The notes below the pieces were generated by a model that saw only the letters and a program-made list of their open reading frames with translations, was not told where the DNA came from and ran no database searches. Positions 51,603 to 64,000 of a stretch of DNA of 64,000 nucleotides are shown here, one piece after another. This DNA comes from Didymodactylos carnosus (taxonomy: Eukaryota > Rotifera > Eurotatoria > Philodinida > Philodinidae), in contig CAJNOQ010000075.1 of the NCBI GenBank assembly GCA_905250885.1, forward strand, positions 17,888 through 81,887. Direction: 5' to 3'. Numbering within the stretch: the stretch's first letter is position 1; each line of letters starts with the position of its first letter. The position numbers and the translations under genes were made by a program.

Positions 51603-54600
51603 GTTAAAAACTATCAGAAAACGGCCTCTTAACAGTCATCGTTTTTTATCCGTTATTTCACGATAAATTAGATCTAAAACCATGCATTTAACTATATGTA
51701 CTTAAATGTAAAATTCTTATTGTTACGAACTGTCTATTAACATGCGGCTTTGGAACAGTTATAATATCAGAAAAAAACTAGATGCCAACTTCGCCCTGCG
51801 AAGATTGGAAGCTGACTGGGTGAACGCTTGTGAGAAGCAAGACAGAAACGAAATTGTAAATATTAAGAAGAGAATAAGAATCTTAACTAGATGTCAACTG
51901 CCCTACGGACAGATTGGAAACCCGACTGAGTGAAACGTATCTAAGAAACGCTTTAGACACTGCTTGAATCCCTTAAATACAATTAGAACACTGCAGTGCT
52001 CTAGTAGTAGTAAACATATGATGCATTCTATCGGTAAGAAAGTTTCAGAGTATAAATACATCAAATTATACAAAAATATAGGCTGATAAGTAGCACGTGA
52101 CTACTTAATGAATCACTACACTATTCATACTGAATGAATGTGAAGTGTCACGTAACAATTAATTATCTCATAGAAAATTTATTGAGAATATGCGCAACTT
52201 TTGAGACTCATTACTTAATAATTAAAACATGTACCGAAAAAATAACTTCAGCTGTTTTATCTACCTCTCTTGCACTCTCGAATGATGTTTTTTCCAAATA
52301 TGAACTGATAAATATGAGTGATAGCTGAGAATCAGCGGCTGACTCGAAGCAGAAAGTAGGGTGTGGAAGAAAGAAGAAACAAAGAAAGAATTTTTTGTAG
52401 TGAAACAGAATAAGCCCCTCCGAGTTTCACTCGGTCGGCTTAATAAGTCTCTACTGCACTCATGATATTGACGGCAAGCGTTCTCTATCTCTTCGTTTCT
52501 ATGTATAACATTCCCTTCTTCTCTTTCATACTGTAATTAATCACATGTTAAGTATCTCGGTCGTGGAAAGTTCTAACTTTTGAATGACCCTGTTTAGGGC
52601 ATATACCTGAGAAAACTAAAAAGGATAACGCGAAAACAACCTCGGATGTGCCGTATTCAGTGTGACTTTTGTATTCTCTTTATTGTCTCAGTTTTCTATG
52701 ACTTGAAATTATTGAGACCGACCAGCAGAAAAAGTTAAACTCCTACAAAAAAATTTTTTACCGGTACTGGTTGTGCACGAGTGTGTACTCATGCTGAATA
52801 AGTTTTTATCTGAGCATCGACACGCACATGTGCGAGATTTTCAGCGCACCGATGCTCAGAAAAAAAATTCATTTCGCGCCGATGCATATCGGTGCCAAGT
52901 TTCTTTTTCAATCATCATTTGATTTTGTCATTCGATCGTGTATATAAACACAATAGTATACTTGTAATATTTGGAATACCTTTTGACCCCATCTTTTTCT
53001 TCTCATGAGAGAAATGCCGAGATAATACCGTATGATTCTGGTGTAGCAATGTGGCACCGATAGTTATCATAGTGCCACACTCTGATTAATACGAAATTAA
53101 GTGAAAGCAACTGTAATAAGAAACGAATTACCCGCCAAATAAGTTTCAACGAGGCATTGCTAAAACTCGCCGATACCGTTTCTTTTTTTTCAATGCAGTA
53201 GCGAAAGTTTTTTTATAGGGACGTCAGTTTTCAACCATTTGTCAACAAACCACTTACCTTTTTGTTTCGCCACTATGACTAATATAAATTTGTCTCTACT
53301 TCTTTTAAAAACGCTTAGAAATTTTCGCTTCATCGATTATACACGTTATCGAAACTTGTCGCGAGGAAGTAGCCTACAGTTCTGAGAAAGGTACTAGTGC
53401 TGCTACAATGGTTCTAAGGAATCGAAAATATTGAAGTTACTAGAAAGAAAAGGCTAACTTCAGAAAACGTTCGAATAATGGATTGTTAACAGCTCATATT
53501 CGTGCAATAACGGTCTTAAAACGAACTTCATAAAATGTCCAGTTTTTGATCGTAATAAAACTGCCACTGTTAGGCATTAAAACGTACTCAGTTTAAATGG
53601 ATAAAAACGGTCAAAATGTGAAAAGCACTTAGATTACAACGATCATTTGCTGTACAAAATTTTGTTGATGAATCGCTGTTATCTATATTTGTTTTAGCTA
53701 AACTCTGTAAACTAGCTCCACAGCGTGACAGAGTGATTTGTAAATAGTTTTGAATTGTCTTAATGGTCTAAAAATGTTCATTTAACAAACGTTGGATGCG
53801 TTATTAATGAGTATTTAACAGACAATTAATTACATCGTTTTCATCGTTCTAGGTTTCTGTAAATTGGCACAATTCTTTCCTTCTTCTTCATAAATATGGA
53901 GTTATCTTTAAACTCTTATTTTCTCTATTTTTAACCTATACTAATCTTTTTCTTTTCTCTTCGCCTCTCATAATAGTATTGAACAAAAACTGCTCTACAA
54001 TAAAGTTCAATACGACTAACAGTATGAACAGAATATTAATGAGAAATACAACAATAAGTTCTATACTTTTGATCTTTTTTCTTTTCTTTACCAATAATCA
54101 GTTTCTTCAAGAAATACAGCCGTACACTTTTTTTCATAGAAATCTACTAAATAGAAAATTGGGGCAGAGTGTTACTAACGATGATTACCTGTATATGAAA
54201 TACACACAAACTAAATTGTTTATACCTTTCTCAATGGTATAAGACAAAAAAAAAAAAGAAGACGCTCTACAATTCAATGACTACACATATAAATACAAGT
54301 AACATGATATTAGTTAATAAAATAAAACAACAACAATATCTCTATGTACATAATCGATAAATACCATTGAATCTCGCGAAGATAATATGATTTACGATCA
54401 CTAAAAATAAACGAATGTTTTTCTCTTTTTCTCTATGATGGTCTCTACTATCTTAGGATGAAAAAAAATGTGCATAAAAAAATATCTACGTACATAGATA
54501 CACGAAAACCTACACACAATTAATTCTTAACCTATCCGATCGATAATAAGTTCTATGTTTCTTTTTAAAATATATTTAGATACACACACATACATATTCT

Positions 54601-55948
54601 ATCTTAAAACCTATTACAATTTTAGTACGTAGAATAGTTGAAATAGATAAGTGATTATTAGTGAATAACGTCAATACGTTACTAATTGACTCTCTGTTGT
54701 CATAAACTGCTATTTGCGACAGTACTATTTAGATGCATGAGATGTTATTTTGATATTATTATAGTTGAACCGATGATCTTAACATACACATTCTGATATA
54801 CAGCTTTTTCTAAAAGTATTTTCAGATTTCGTGCTTATTCCGTCAACAAAGTGTATATACCTCATTAGTATCGGTATATTTCTATCAAAACAAGAGCTAG
54901 ATTCCTAGTTTATCTATTGATTGTAAAGACTACTATTATAAAAGCATGCCACTTCGGCTGGATTAACAATTTTAGTTCTTATTTTTCCTACTTAATGTAT
55001 TATTTTTATCTTGTTGGATTTTTTTTTTTTCGCAAGATAGATGAAAGTACGGTATTTCTTTATTCTTTTTTACATTTTCTGCGTGTGTCATTTAACTGCA
55101 AAGGCAATTACATTGATTAACAAAATGTGTTTCTGATTTTAATCAAATAAGGCGTTAGATAGAATGTTTTTTTTCAAAACAAGATGACATTGTCTTATAT
55201 ATTCATTCATCAATAGTCTAAAGCACATCATTATTAATTCTATGAGACACACTACAAGATAAATAGTAAAGTTGTTAAAGTAAAGAGCAAATAATGGATA
55301 TACGCCAACAACTATTACAACAAAATAATGTGTGTTCATAAGAAAACGGTTGAACTTTTGGAAAACAATCTTATCAAGAATGTCCGTCAATCAAATTTAC
55401 TTATGTTCATCTACAAGAAACAATTTCAATTAAATTTTCTTATCAGTAGACAAAGGAAAAAAGTCTAGTACCTTTTGTTTTTTATTTACATTAAAACAAA
55501 AAGTCAATGAGAGTACCAGTTATGCTTCAAAGTGTTAAAATGAACAAGAAATGAAACAACGTCCAGGTTCTAAACACTTTTCGACTGCGATACTTGCGTA
55601 TTTTCTTTTAGAAAATAGAACCTTATCGTGTAAAATTTGTCGTATAATTGTGTGACTTACAATGGTATTGAATAAATATGAGGTAATCTATTATATTTCA
55701 GACTGAATTATTAAGAATTTTCTGATTTTTATAGTACAACACGATATGTGAATAAATCAAAAAAACACTCGCTAGCATAATGTTGTTTTGATTTCGATTT
55801 TAATTATTTTGTATTCGAACGATTTTTTGTACAGTAAATACGATTGTATACCACAAAATAATTTCAGTGAGGTCAAGAATTTTGATCTCATTTCTATTGT
55901 CAATACACATAAGCACTTTCGTGCTCGTTTTCTTTCTCTCCTTCAACT

Positions 55949-55988
<40 letters not shown>
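55949..55988. repeat. (CT)n microsatellite
   Basis: A nearly pure CT run with one TTT interruption. The two overlapping open frames around it (55788-56106) exist only because the dinucleotide lacks stops. Confidence 0.8.
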
Positions 55989-58567
55989 GTTTTCTTCTAC
56001 TTACATGATATTTGAGAAAATGAAGTTGAAGTGTAACAGTATTAATACATACAAACGATTCCAAAGTTTGCTTTCATCGTTATTGTTGTTGTTGTTGATG
56101 TGGTAGCAAACTCAATATATGAGAAGAAAAAAAAGAATGAACGAAAGTATATACATATCGATAAATGACTGTATGGGTGGAAAAGAAAAAGAACTGCAGC
56201 TCTTTTCTCTCTTTTTAAAAACTTTATGTAGTTGAAAGTATTGAACGTTATCTTTGTGCGGCTTTTTTATCTTGTTCTCACAAAACACACGAATTCTTGA
56301 TAAAACAGTTAGTTAATCCATTGTTTAACAGAAAACAGAAAAAAACACAGAGCAAACAAATATTTTTCTTCTTACATTTGATAAAACAAAATTTAAGATA
56401 CTTGGAAACAAAGGAAAATCTGCTTAATAACCAATGAAGTAGTACACGTTCGTTAGAACCAATGAAAATCAACAAGAACTCAGTACTAATCAGATAGGTT
56501 TTATGGTGTAATCGCACACAAAGATGTAACCATATTATGCAACATGTCCGAGATAGAGAAGAATTCAGTAGTGATCATTTCAGATAAGTAGTTTTGTGTA
56601 ACTCAGGTTATACCTCTTACAGAACATACTTCGCAACAGTAAAATTACGTATATTATTCAAGAATTCAATAAAAAAAACTCTGGAAGGAATAAAAAGTAT
56701 ACAGTACTAAAATAAAAACGCAGAGCTCCCATTTATAAATGCGGTGGCCTAAATAAATATTAACAATAGCATTCGCGTCTTTGTCCTCCCTTTCACAGCT
56801 TCCTACTCAGCGTGCATTAAATTCATTATCTTTAAAAAACAAGTGTCTTAGGATACTGTTACACAATGAAGGGAAAATACTCTTTTATCAGAGTAGTTTT
56901 TTTTCTGTCATCTTGTAAAATGGTGACAGAATGATGATCAACTTTTTTAGCCGTAAATAACATAGAAACAGCAAATTATAAACCTTCACTGTAAATAAAC
57001 AAAATACGCATAGCACACATATGGTAGATAAAAAATTCTGAAAGTAGAGCCTTTTTTGATAGAATTACAATCAATTCAACAGTGAAACAACTCCTCTTCG
57101 ATTTTGATTAAGCATCTATAAAATGAACTATAGGTTTGTTGATATTTTGAAAAATTCGACATCTTTCTTTTACCTGTATGCCTTTATTGACTAAATCGAT
57201 TAAGATTAATGCAGAAAAATTCTAATTAGAACGATTCATCAATATATCAGTCGTTGAACTGATCGTTTTCAGTTCAAGTCTAGTTGTTGTTGTTTTATAA
57301 AAAAAATCCAAAAGAACAAGATTTCCCTGTAAAAATAAATCACTTTTGCTGCTGTTATTGTAAATTATAAATAGCTACAGTAATTCATGTATCTTACGTG
57401 GGAAAGAGCCTATAATTACAAAAACAAAAAGATTTAACATTTTTTTTTAAATTGAAATGAATAAAGCCTTATCGAACAAGAAATTTCTTTTTGCACATGT
57501 CATACGGTCGATATCATATGTGCCAAATATATCCTTTAGTTATTTCGTCCCTTCGGCTAGGTCACGCCTACTTCGTTCTGTTCAAGTCATCTGTACGCAA
57601 CACTTGCACAACGTGTATCTTGTGCAAAATGAGATATCTACTTATTCCGCAGGTTCCTAATAATTTCTGAACAAACAAAAATTCAGAAAACAGACGACGT
57701 CGCAAAGGCTAGCTTCGAGCGGATATTAACGGAACAGCAGACAAAAGTCAATAGAAAAAGCCTTAGCGATAATATGTACTACGGAAGAAGAAAACTGTAG
57801 ACAAAAAAGCTTTTATTTGATAATGAACGCGCCGTAATAAGCGACATATCTTCAGATTCATTTTCAAAGGTGTCACAAAATCGAGAAGATCTAATAAATG
57901 AGAATTGTTTTTCCAGGCGAGAATCCACTCTATAGTATAATACTATAGAATTTTACACAAAGTAGTTTTCCATAGATTGCCACCGCTTGTTCACATTTCC
58001 ATGCAAAACGAATTTTCAAAATAAGACCACTTTGCTCACGTTTGGCTCACAAGTCATTAGAAATGCTGCATACTATAGCAGATAGGCATATTTCTTCTTC
58101 ATGAATATACTAAGTACCGTATAAAACTTTTGATTCCGTAGACTGCTTGAGCTCTTACACAAAAAAAGAAAAGTTTCGGTGCTCACATCATAAGTGATTT
58201 ATTACAAACAAGTACCAATCTCATCACTCGATAAAGTATCGGTCACGATATTATACCAACCAGTCAATAATCAAGATAGATAATCTAGCATAAACAATTG
58301 CGCTGGCATCATTCCTGCATCCATACAAATTCAACAATAATTGGTCTCCAGTGGCATATTTAGTGTAGAATTTCAATAAGATTCAGAAGAACTGTAGCAA
58401 TAACAAAAGTAAAAGCACTTTTATCTCATTACACTCTGGTTGAAAGAAAGTAGAGGACGCACTCGCGCAGCACCATCTGCGCTTATTTAAAAGCAAAAAC
58501 AAAACACTTCTCTTCACTGCTGATTGGTTCACCCTGTCAGAGTGTAGCATTATTTGTGGGAACAGAG

Positions 58568-59322
58568 AGTGATGGTACTGTGCGACAACATGAAACAACT
58601 TTTGTGCTGAACTCTCTCCCTTGGTTCGAGTGATCAAGTGACACTTAAAGACTGTGAGAATCAATTACTTGGCTCAAACATGACATCACGTTATGTAAGA
58701 GCACCGTATGATCGTCACTGATTTCTCTTCACAAATGTAATGTATGAAGAACAAAGTGGTCATCTCGAAGAATCGTGCCTTCACGATCTGCAGGCAGACA
58801 CCACAAACATCAAGAGCACTTTGTCCAAGATGTGAGAGGGTCTGACAATCATATTTATTATAGTCAAGATTGTGAAGGTCAACTTCTTCAATATTTGAAG
58901 TGGAAACATTTTAACTGTTTCTTCTTCCGTGTGTCAACAATAGTCATCACATGCCCACGAACAATCAACTAAGGAAAAACATCGAAGTTCTATAAGTATG
59001 AAAGCGTCGCACCAATATGCATAAAAAGTGTGAAAGAGAATGATGATTCACGATAACCATGGTGGAAGATGTCAGAAAACTGTGTGACCTTGTTTTCGAC
59101 AAATTGAGACTAATCAAGACATAGGCTTCTTTCAAATTAAGATCAAAATGTAAAAATCACTGTTTTGCTAGGATATCATCTTCTTTCGGAATAATCGAAT
59201 TGTACGCATTACAAATTGTCTCATTCTATGATTTCACTGAAGTTGGTTACCTTGTACAAATTACAAGTGAGTGTTTACGTTTTGCCACTATCATGAAGGA
59301 TTGTAACCATCATTCGATATAA
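58568..59322. repeat. Dispersed repeat, copy 2
   Basis: Direct-orientation copy of 40715-41440. It also preserves a little sequence to its left (GCATTATTTGTGGGAA then AGTGATGG) that matches the far side of the Mutator-like element, so it approximates the unoccupied target. A block near 58992-59035 differs completely from copy 1. No domain is visible in its frames. Confidence 0.8.
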
Positions 59323-60157
59323 CTTATGAACATTGAAAAGATAGAAAATATCCATCCTTATATCTTATATTTTCGAAAAAAGCGAAATTCTGAATCTTTC
59401 GCTTTATCCGCAATCGCTAATGTTACTACGGCATGTTCTTTAATTAGAACCCACTCCTGGTCTCTAGAATGTTTGAAATTCCATCAAAACTGTTGAACTT
59501 TTAATAATGAATTTTCGAGTAGTTTAGCGTATATCGCCTGTAGATGTCGTTTTAGGCAAGGTTTTACATGAACTAGTGTCCGAGTAGAAGCTGTTAAAAG
59601 AATAACCCATTAATCGAAATATTGCTTTTTTTATAAATGCCGGTAGCTTTCTGAGACGAACACTACATACGTGTAAGAAATGGTTGCTGAGGGCTATAAA
59701 AGGACACTATGGTTAGTTAAGAATGGGTTAATCATTTTCAAGATATATGATCCATTAATGTTTCCACTAGTGGACATTTTATCAAAATTTGTAATATACT
59801 AGCATGTCGCAGAAATTATGTACCGTCTATATTTACTTGCCAGTCTTTTGAGCATATGTACGCTCATTTTTTTATGACTCTATAGCTTTTGTTCGTCAAA
59901 CCTTTGCGGAATATGCTCTAAAGTGCTGATTTGTGTTTCGAAGCTATTTTAGACTATTTCCTTGTAGAAGTTTTCTTTAAAGGATGTAGAAATAGTGGTA
60001 AACATCATTAGACTTCCACAGAAAACATCGACATCTTGTGTGAGACATTCATCCTTATTGAAGAATGTAATTCAAAAGTAGAATACTACTTCTGTTACTT
60101 AAAAGTCTCTGTATTAGTTTTTCTGTTTCAGATTTTATTTCATTTCAAACGACAAAT
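59323..60157. other. 5' flank of SF3B2
   Basis: No gene or clear repeat. TTCTGTTTCAG at about 60120-60131 upstream of the SF3B2 start codon is an acceptor-like site and could mark a 5'UTR intron or a trans-splice site. Confidence 0.4.
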
Positions 60158-63100
60158 ATGTCGAATTCATCAGATCCTTTTCACTCGTGAGTAATCTTTA
60201 GTTCTCTTCTAAACATCGTCTTTAATTTCTTTTTCTGAATAGGTTTTTGCCACAATTGCCTCCTCCACCTCCACCGCCGCCACAGTTTGTGTCGCAGATG
60301 CCAGGTACGGGCCAAGTTCAATCTGGCGTAGCACCTTCACAACTACCCCCTTTTGGTACGTAGCATTGATCGATGTTGCTGTATGCTTTTAGAATGAAAC
60401 TATCAACAAAAATTGTTACAATGGATTTAATTTTTTCTAACGATTTTTTGTTTATGACACTAGTTAATAGTCGCTCTGGTACTTTACTAAGCATAAAGTG
60501 TGTATGTTACTGTTTTTTCCGTTAATCATCAAAGAACGTTTTCTCTTAGATGAACATCATTATCTTTTGATGACAAGCGTGAATTCACAATTTTTCGGAT
60601 AAGAAGTAGTTAGGAAGTACGTGCGGTTTTAATGACTTATCGAGTTGAGAATTCCTTGTGTGCAAAAAACAAAACTTCCAGCCTACACATAAGTGCAATC
60701 TGCAACTAGTATATCAGATATGAAATAATTTTAAATTAACAAAAAAAGGAAAATGTTATTCGTAAACTTTAATCAAAATCAGATCAAAGTTTTCACTTGA
60801 AATCTTCTATTACACAACTGTATTGCTCAATCTGCCAGTGGTAATATGAGAAGTCTATTGGGAGAATTGTCTACATATAAACTAATCTTCTCTCTTATTT
60901 AGACCGATCTGTTCCTGGTCGAAATTTGTTTCCCTCTCATCCACCCCAAACAGCTCCTCCTCCACAACCGCTAATGGGTGTTTCACCACTAATGACCAGT
61001 AATACTGATATGCACCAGCAACGACCACCACAGCAACAAATGGATAATAACAGTTTCGGTGCGAAATCCTCATCGCATAAAGTAAGTCATTTTAGTCTGG
61101 ATTAGTATGCAACGTCTACTGTTGATTTCTTTCGTTAGGATGAAGTTCGTCTTCCGGGTAGTCTTGAAAAAGTTTTACACTTTCGTGATACGTTATCGCA
61201 TGAACAGCAACTAAAATCACAACAATTGCAAACCAATAAAAGTACAGAAAATGATGAAGACGAGTCTGATGAAAAGGATGATGCAGGATATGGTTCAGCA
61301 GTTTCTACAAACAAAAAGAAAGATGATAATAAAAAGCGTCGGCGTCGACGACAAAAGAAGAAAAAACAACCGAAAAACAAGAATGATGCCGGAGAAGAGA
61401 AACCAACATCAACAACAGATGAAAAAGAAACTGATGGTGACGAAAAGATTGAAATTGAATATGTTCAAGAAGAATTACCGATACAAAAAGGCGATCTATA
61501 TTATACACATTTTGTTAAAGTATTTCAAAATTTCAAAATTGATCGATCAAAATTCGGTAACGATCCAAATAGTAAAGAAGCAAAAGCAAAGATTAAATCA
61601 GAAAATGATAAACAAGTTTTACCACGCGATCGTACACTAATTGATCAAGATGAGGAAGATGAAGAAGAACAAAAGAAGAAAGCACTACAAGCCGATGATA
61701 CCCTACAAAAGAAGTCAAAAAAACAATTAAAAAAAGAAACACGTTTAAGTGTTGCACAATTAAAACAATTAGTATCACGACCGGATGTTGTGGAAATGTA
61801 CGATGTGACGGCGAGAGACCCTAAATTACTTGTATTTTTAAAAGTAAGAAGTTTAACCATTTGTTCATAATAAATTCAATCATTTGTCTATATTTTTAGG
61901 CAACACGTAATACGGTGCCCGTACCACGTCATTGGTGTGCAAAACGAAAATATTTACAAGGTAAACGTGGTATCGAGAAACCACCGTTTCAATTACCTGA
62001 ATTTATTCGTCGAACGGGTATAATGGAAATGCGTGAAGCGCTACAAGAGAAAGAGCAAAATAAAACATTAAAACAAAAGATGCGTGAAAAAGTTCGTCCA
62101 AAATTAGGCAAAATCGATATTGATTATCAAAAATTACATGATGCATTTTTTCGTTGGCAAACCAAACCACGTATGAGTATTCACGGTGATTTGTATTATG
62201 AAGGAAAAGAAAATGAAACACGTTTAAAAGATAAAAAACCTGGTTTACTAAGTGAAGAACTTCGTGTGGCACTGGGAATACCGGTTGGACCTGCTGCTGA
62301 GAAATATCCGCCACCATGGCTAAGTATGTAATGTTGACAGATGTTGTCTTGAATATTTGTTTTTGTTTGTTTTTTCTCTTTTAGTTGCAATGCAGCGTTA
62401 CGGACCACCACCATCTTATCCAAATTTGAAAGTACCGGGTTTAAATGCACCTATACCAGAAAATTGTCAGTTCGGATATCACTCTGGTGGTTGGGGTAAA
62501 CCACCAGTTGATGAACATGGTCGTCCATTGTACGGTGATGTATTTGGAACAAATCAATATTCATATATGAGAGTAAACGAAGAAGAGTACGTCGATAAAA
62601 GTTATTGGGGTGAATTGGAAGTAGAAGAGACAAATGAAGAATTAGCGTCGTCATCGGAAGAAGAAGGAGAAGGTACCGAGGGAGAAACCGGAGAAACAGC
62701 TGGTGAAAGTGGAATACCAACAAGTGAAGGAGAGACAAGTGTCGCTTCTGGGGGTGGTGGTGTCAGCGGTTTTGCAACACCATCTGAAGGATTTATCACA
62801 CCATCAGGCACAGCATCCACAGTCACTCAAGGTGTGGAAACGCCTCAACAAGTAAGTTCTCTATTGAAAGTTACTAAATAATTTGATCGCTATTCTCGTT
62901 TTTTTCATTTTGATTTAGTTTGAAATACGTAAATCTCGTTTTCATCAAGAAATGGACGGCATTGACACACCACAAACAGCCTATCATGTCATACCCGAGC
63001 GAGCGGTTCCTATTGCTGCTACTAGTCTTCTAGCACCAGGAAAAATGTATGATTTTACAGCAGCGAAAAAAGTCGGTATGGACAGTGCATCGGGTACGAG

Positions 63101-63601
63101 TAGTCGGAATGACAGTGGCGTCGATATCGCCTTGAATCCAGATGATATCGATTTGAGTGCCCAAACAATTGAAACACGTTATAGACAAGAATTAAAGGAT
63201 AAAGAGCTACAAAAAGAAGATCTAAGTGATATGGTCGCCGATCATGTAACAAAACAAAATAAAGTATGTTGTCGTTTCTTTTCTTAGTTAGATAAAATGG
63301 TGGTCATTCTGCCTGTGTCACATTGCTATTAGAAAAATAGTATCTGCATTCTCTTTCGTAAATGATTATACGCTGCTTTAACAACAGTTCTAAAATAAAC
63401 GAAAAAATTTTTTTGATTAACGAATTGAACTTTTATTTGAGAATCTATTAGAGAACAGACGTTCTTGAAGGAAGAATTCTGCAGGAAGAATATGTGAGTC
63501 ATATGTTTTTGTTTATCAACTTTGTTTATTATTTTTAGAAAAGAAAAAACAAGCAAATAGATACAAAAACCACCAAAAAGAATAAAGAATTTAAATTTTG
63601 A
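60158..63601 (+). CDS. SF3B2: Splicing factor 3B subunit 2 (SAP145), 8 exons
   Basis: SF3B2 is part of the SF3b complex of the U2 snRNP and helps anchor it near the branch site. Exons 60158-60186, 60243-60355, 60903-61081, 61139-61843, 61900-62323, 62385-62851, 62919-63263 and 63539-63601 give 774 residues with all phases consistent. A Pro-rich start (LPPPPPPPPQF) is followed by an acidic/basic low-complexity region (GEEKPTS, KKRRRRRQKKKKQ). The DUF382 core holds VPRHWCAKRKYLQGKRGIEK and PEFIRRTGIMEMREAL (about residues 345-470). The PSP region holds PGLNAPIPENCQFGYHSGGW and GKPP (about 498-540). A Ser/Gly/Glu-rich tract follows, then a conserved C-terminus ending KKNKEFKF, like human KKYKEFKF. 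Human SF3B2 is 895 residues and starts with a SAP domain that is missing here. AATAAA at 63766-63771. Confidence 0.93.
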
Positions 63602-64000
63602 CATGATATCGTTTTTGGTATATATTTTTTTTATCTTGATGTGTGTATGACCTATTCATTGGTGTTCTTTTTCGTGTAATGGTGTAGAAAGTGAGCGTCT
63701 TGAATGACTTTTCTTTCGCTAGTATGTTTTCTTGTACAGCAACTACTTTTTATTATTGTGTGTTTAATAAAATATAAAACTTGTATTAAAGATGTTTGAG
63801 TAATATAGACGATTTATCTGATGACTTAATCCAACCAAGATATTTGTCAATATAAAAATTGTCCGCTCTTTTTAATTCTTGAAAACTAGAACGACATGAA
63901 CCTAAACAGTTCGTTGTGTAAATGTATAACTGAGAAACATCTACTACTACTAATATTTAGAATTATTATAAGTCAGCAGATCTTTATTGATCTAATTAAA
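63602..64000 (+). other. 3' flank of SF3B2
   Basis: Likely 3'UTR to about 63790, with a canonical AATAAA at 63766-63771, 165 bases past the stop. The remainder is A+T-rich with nothing recognised. Confidence 0.55.

Larger units (their letters stand above)
47575..58567. other. Long gene-poor A+T-rich region
   Basis: About 11 kb in which I can support no gene. It has long poly-A/T and purine runs (for example 50270-50352), an (AT)n at about 47910-47929, a (CT)n at about 55950-55988, a degenerate tandem duplication at about 51775-51945, and a transposon-like terminus near 51480-51600. Small hairpins occur at about 52405-52443 and 52809-52860. Open frames here are short and of low-complexity composition. 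The left end includes the PACSIN 5' region. Confidence 0.5.

Noticed and set aside
55788-56106. Two overlapping plus-strand frames
   Set aside because: Created by the CT microsatellite.
47575-58567. CRISPR-like or satellite array in the gene-poor region
   Set aside because: No regularly spaced identical repeats; only low-complexity runs and isolated hairpins.
58383-58972. Open frames in the dispersed repeat as a gene
   Set aside because: Frames are short, shared with copy 1 only because the DNA is duplicated, and match no known domain.

Overview
The window is animal nuclear DNA: strongly A+T-rich, with multi-exon genes on both strands split mostly by very short introns (about 50-70 bases, GT...AG) and a few long ones. 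Intron size, base composition, gene content (axonemal, spliceosomal and amine-receptor genes) and many short inverted-repeat elements fit a protostome, and a bdelloid rotifer is my best guess. That assignment is inference; no marker gene proves it.

Layout, left to right. 138-2548 (-): PRPF3, a U4/U6 snRNP protein, apparently without its N-terminal PWI domain. 3478-9645 (+): CFAP65, an axonemal ASH-domain protein, complete at about 1,930 residues. 10078-11747 (-): a PKA catalytic-subunit-like kinase whose DFG motif lies on a 14-base exon. 13795-about 20612 (+): a single-pass membrane protein with a very long Ser/Thr-rich mucin-like ectodomain, containing a 193-codon tandem repeat broken by a single N at 20379. 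26272-30853 (+): a serotonin-receptor-like (5-HT2-type) GPCR with a 2.8-kb intron. 33637-37727 (-): SMG8, a nonsense-mediated-decay factor. 42702-47574 (-): PACSIN/syndapin (F-BAR plus SH3), with a possible alternative last exon. 60158-63601 (+): SF3B2 of the U2 snRNP, complete but without an N-terminal SAP domain.

Between genes lie repeat-rich spacers. They hold at least six inverted-repeat or foldback elements (15812-16300, 22841-23432, 23692-24526, 32377-32982, 39959-40714, 46504-46922). The best defined is a Mutator-like element at 39959-40714 with long terminal repeats, an imperfect 9-base target duplication and a near-empty relative of its target site at about 58568 in this same window. 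A repeat of about 0.75 kb is present twice (40715-41440 and 58568-59322), on either side of PACSIN. Two degenerate hairpin-type arrays occur near 12.0-12.4 kb and 14.1-14.6 kb. The stretch 47.6-60.1 kb has no gene that I can support.

The genes do not form one pathway. Three act in RNA processing (PRPF3, SF3B2, SMG8), one in cilia, two in signalling, one in membrane shaping and one at the cell surface. I found no tRNA, rRNA or CRISPR. The most unusual items are the mucin-like gene, the PACSIN alternative exon, the two microexons and the Mutator-like insertion.
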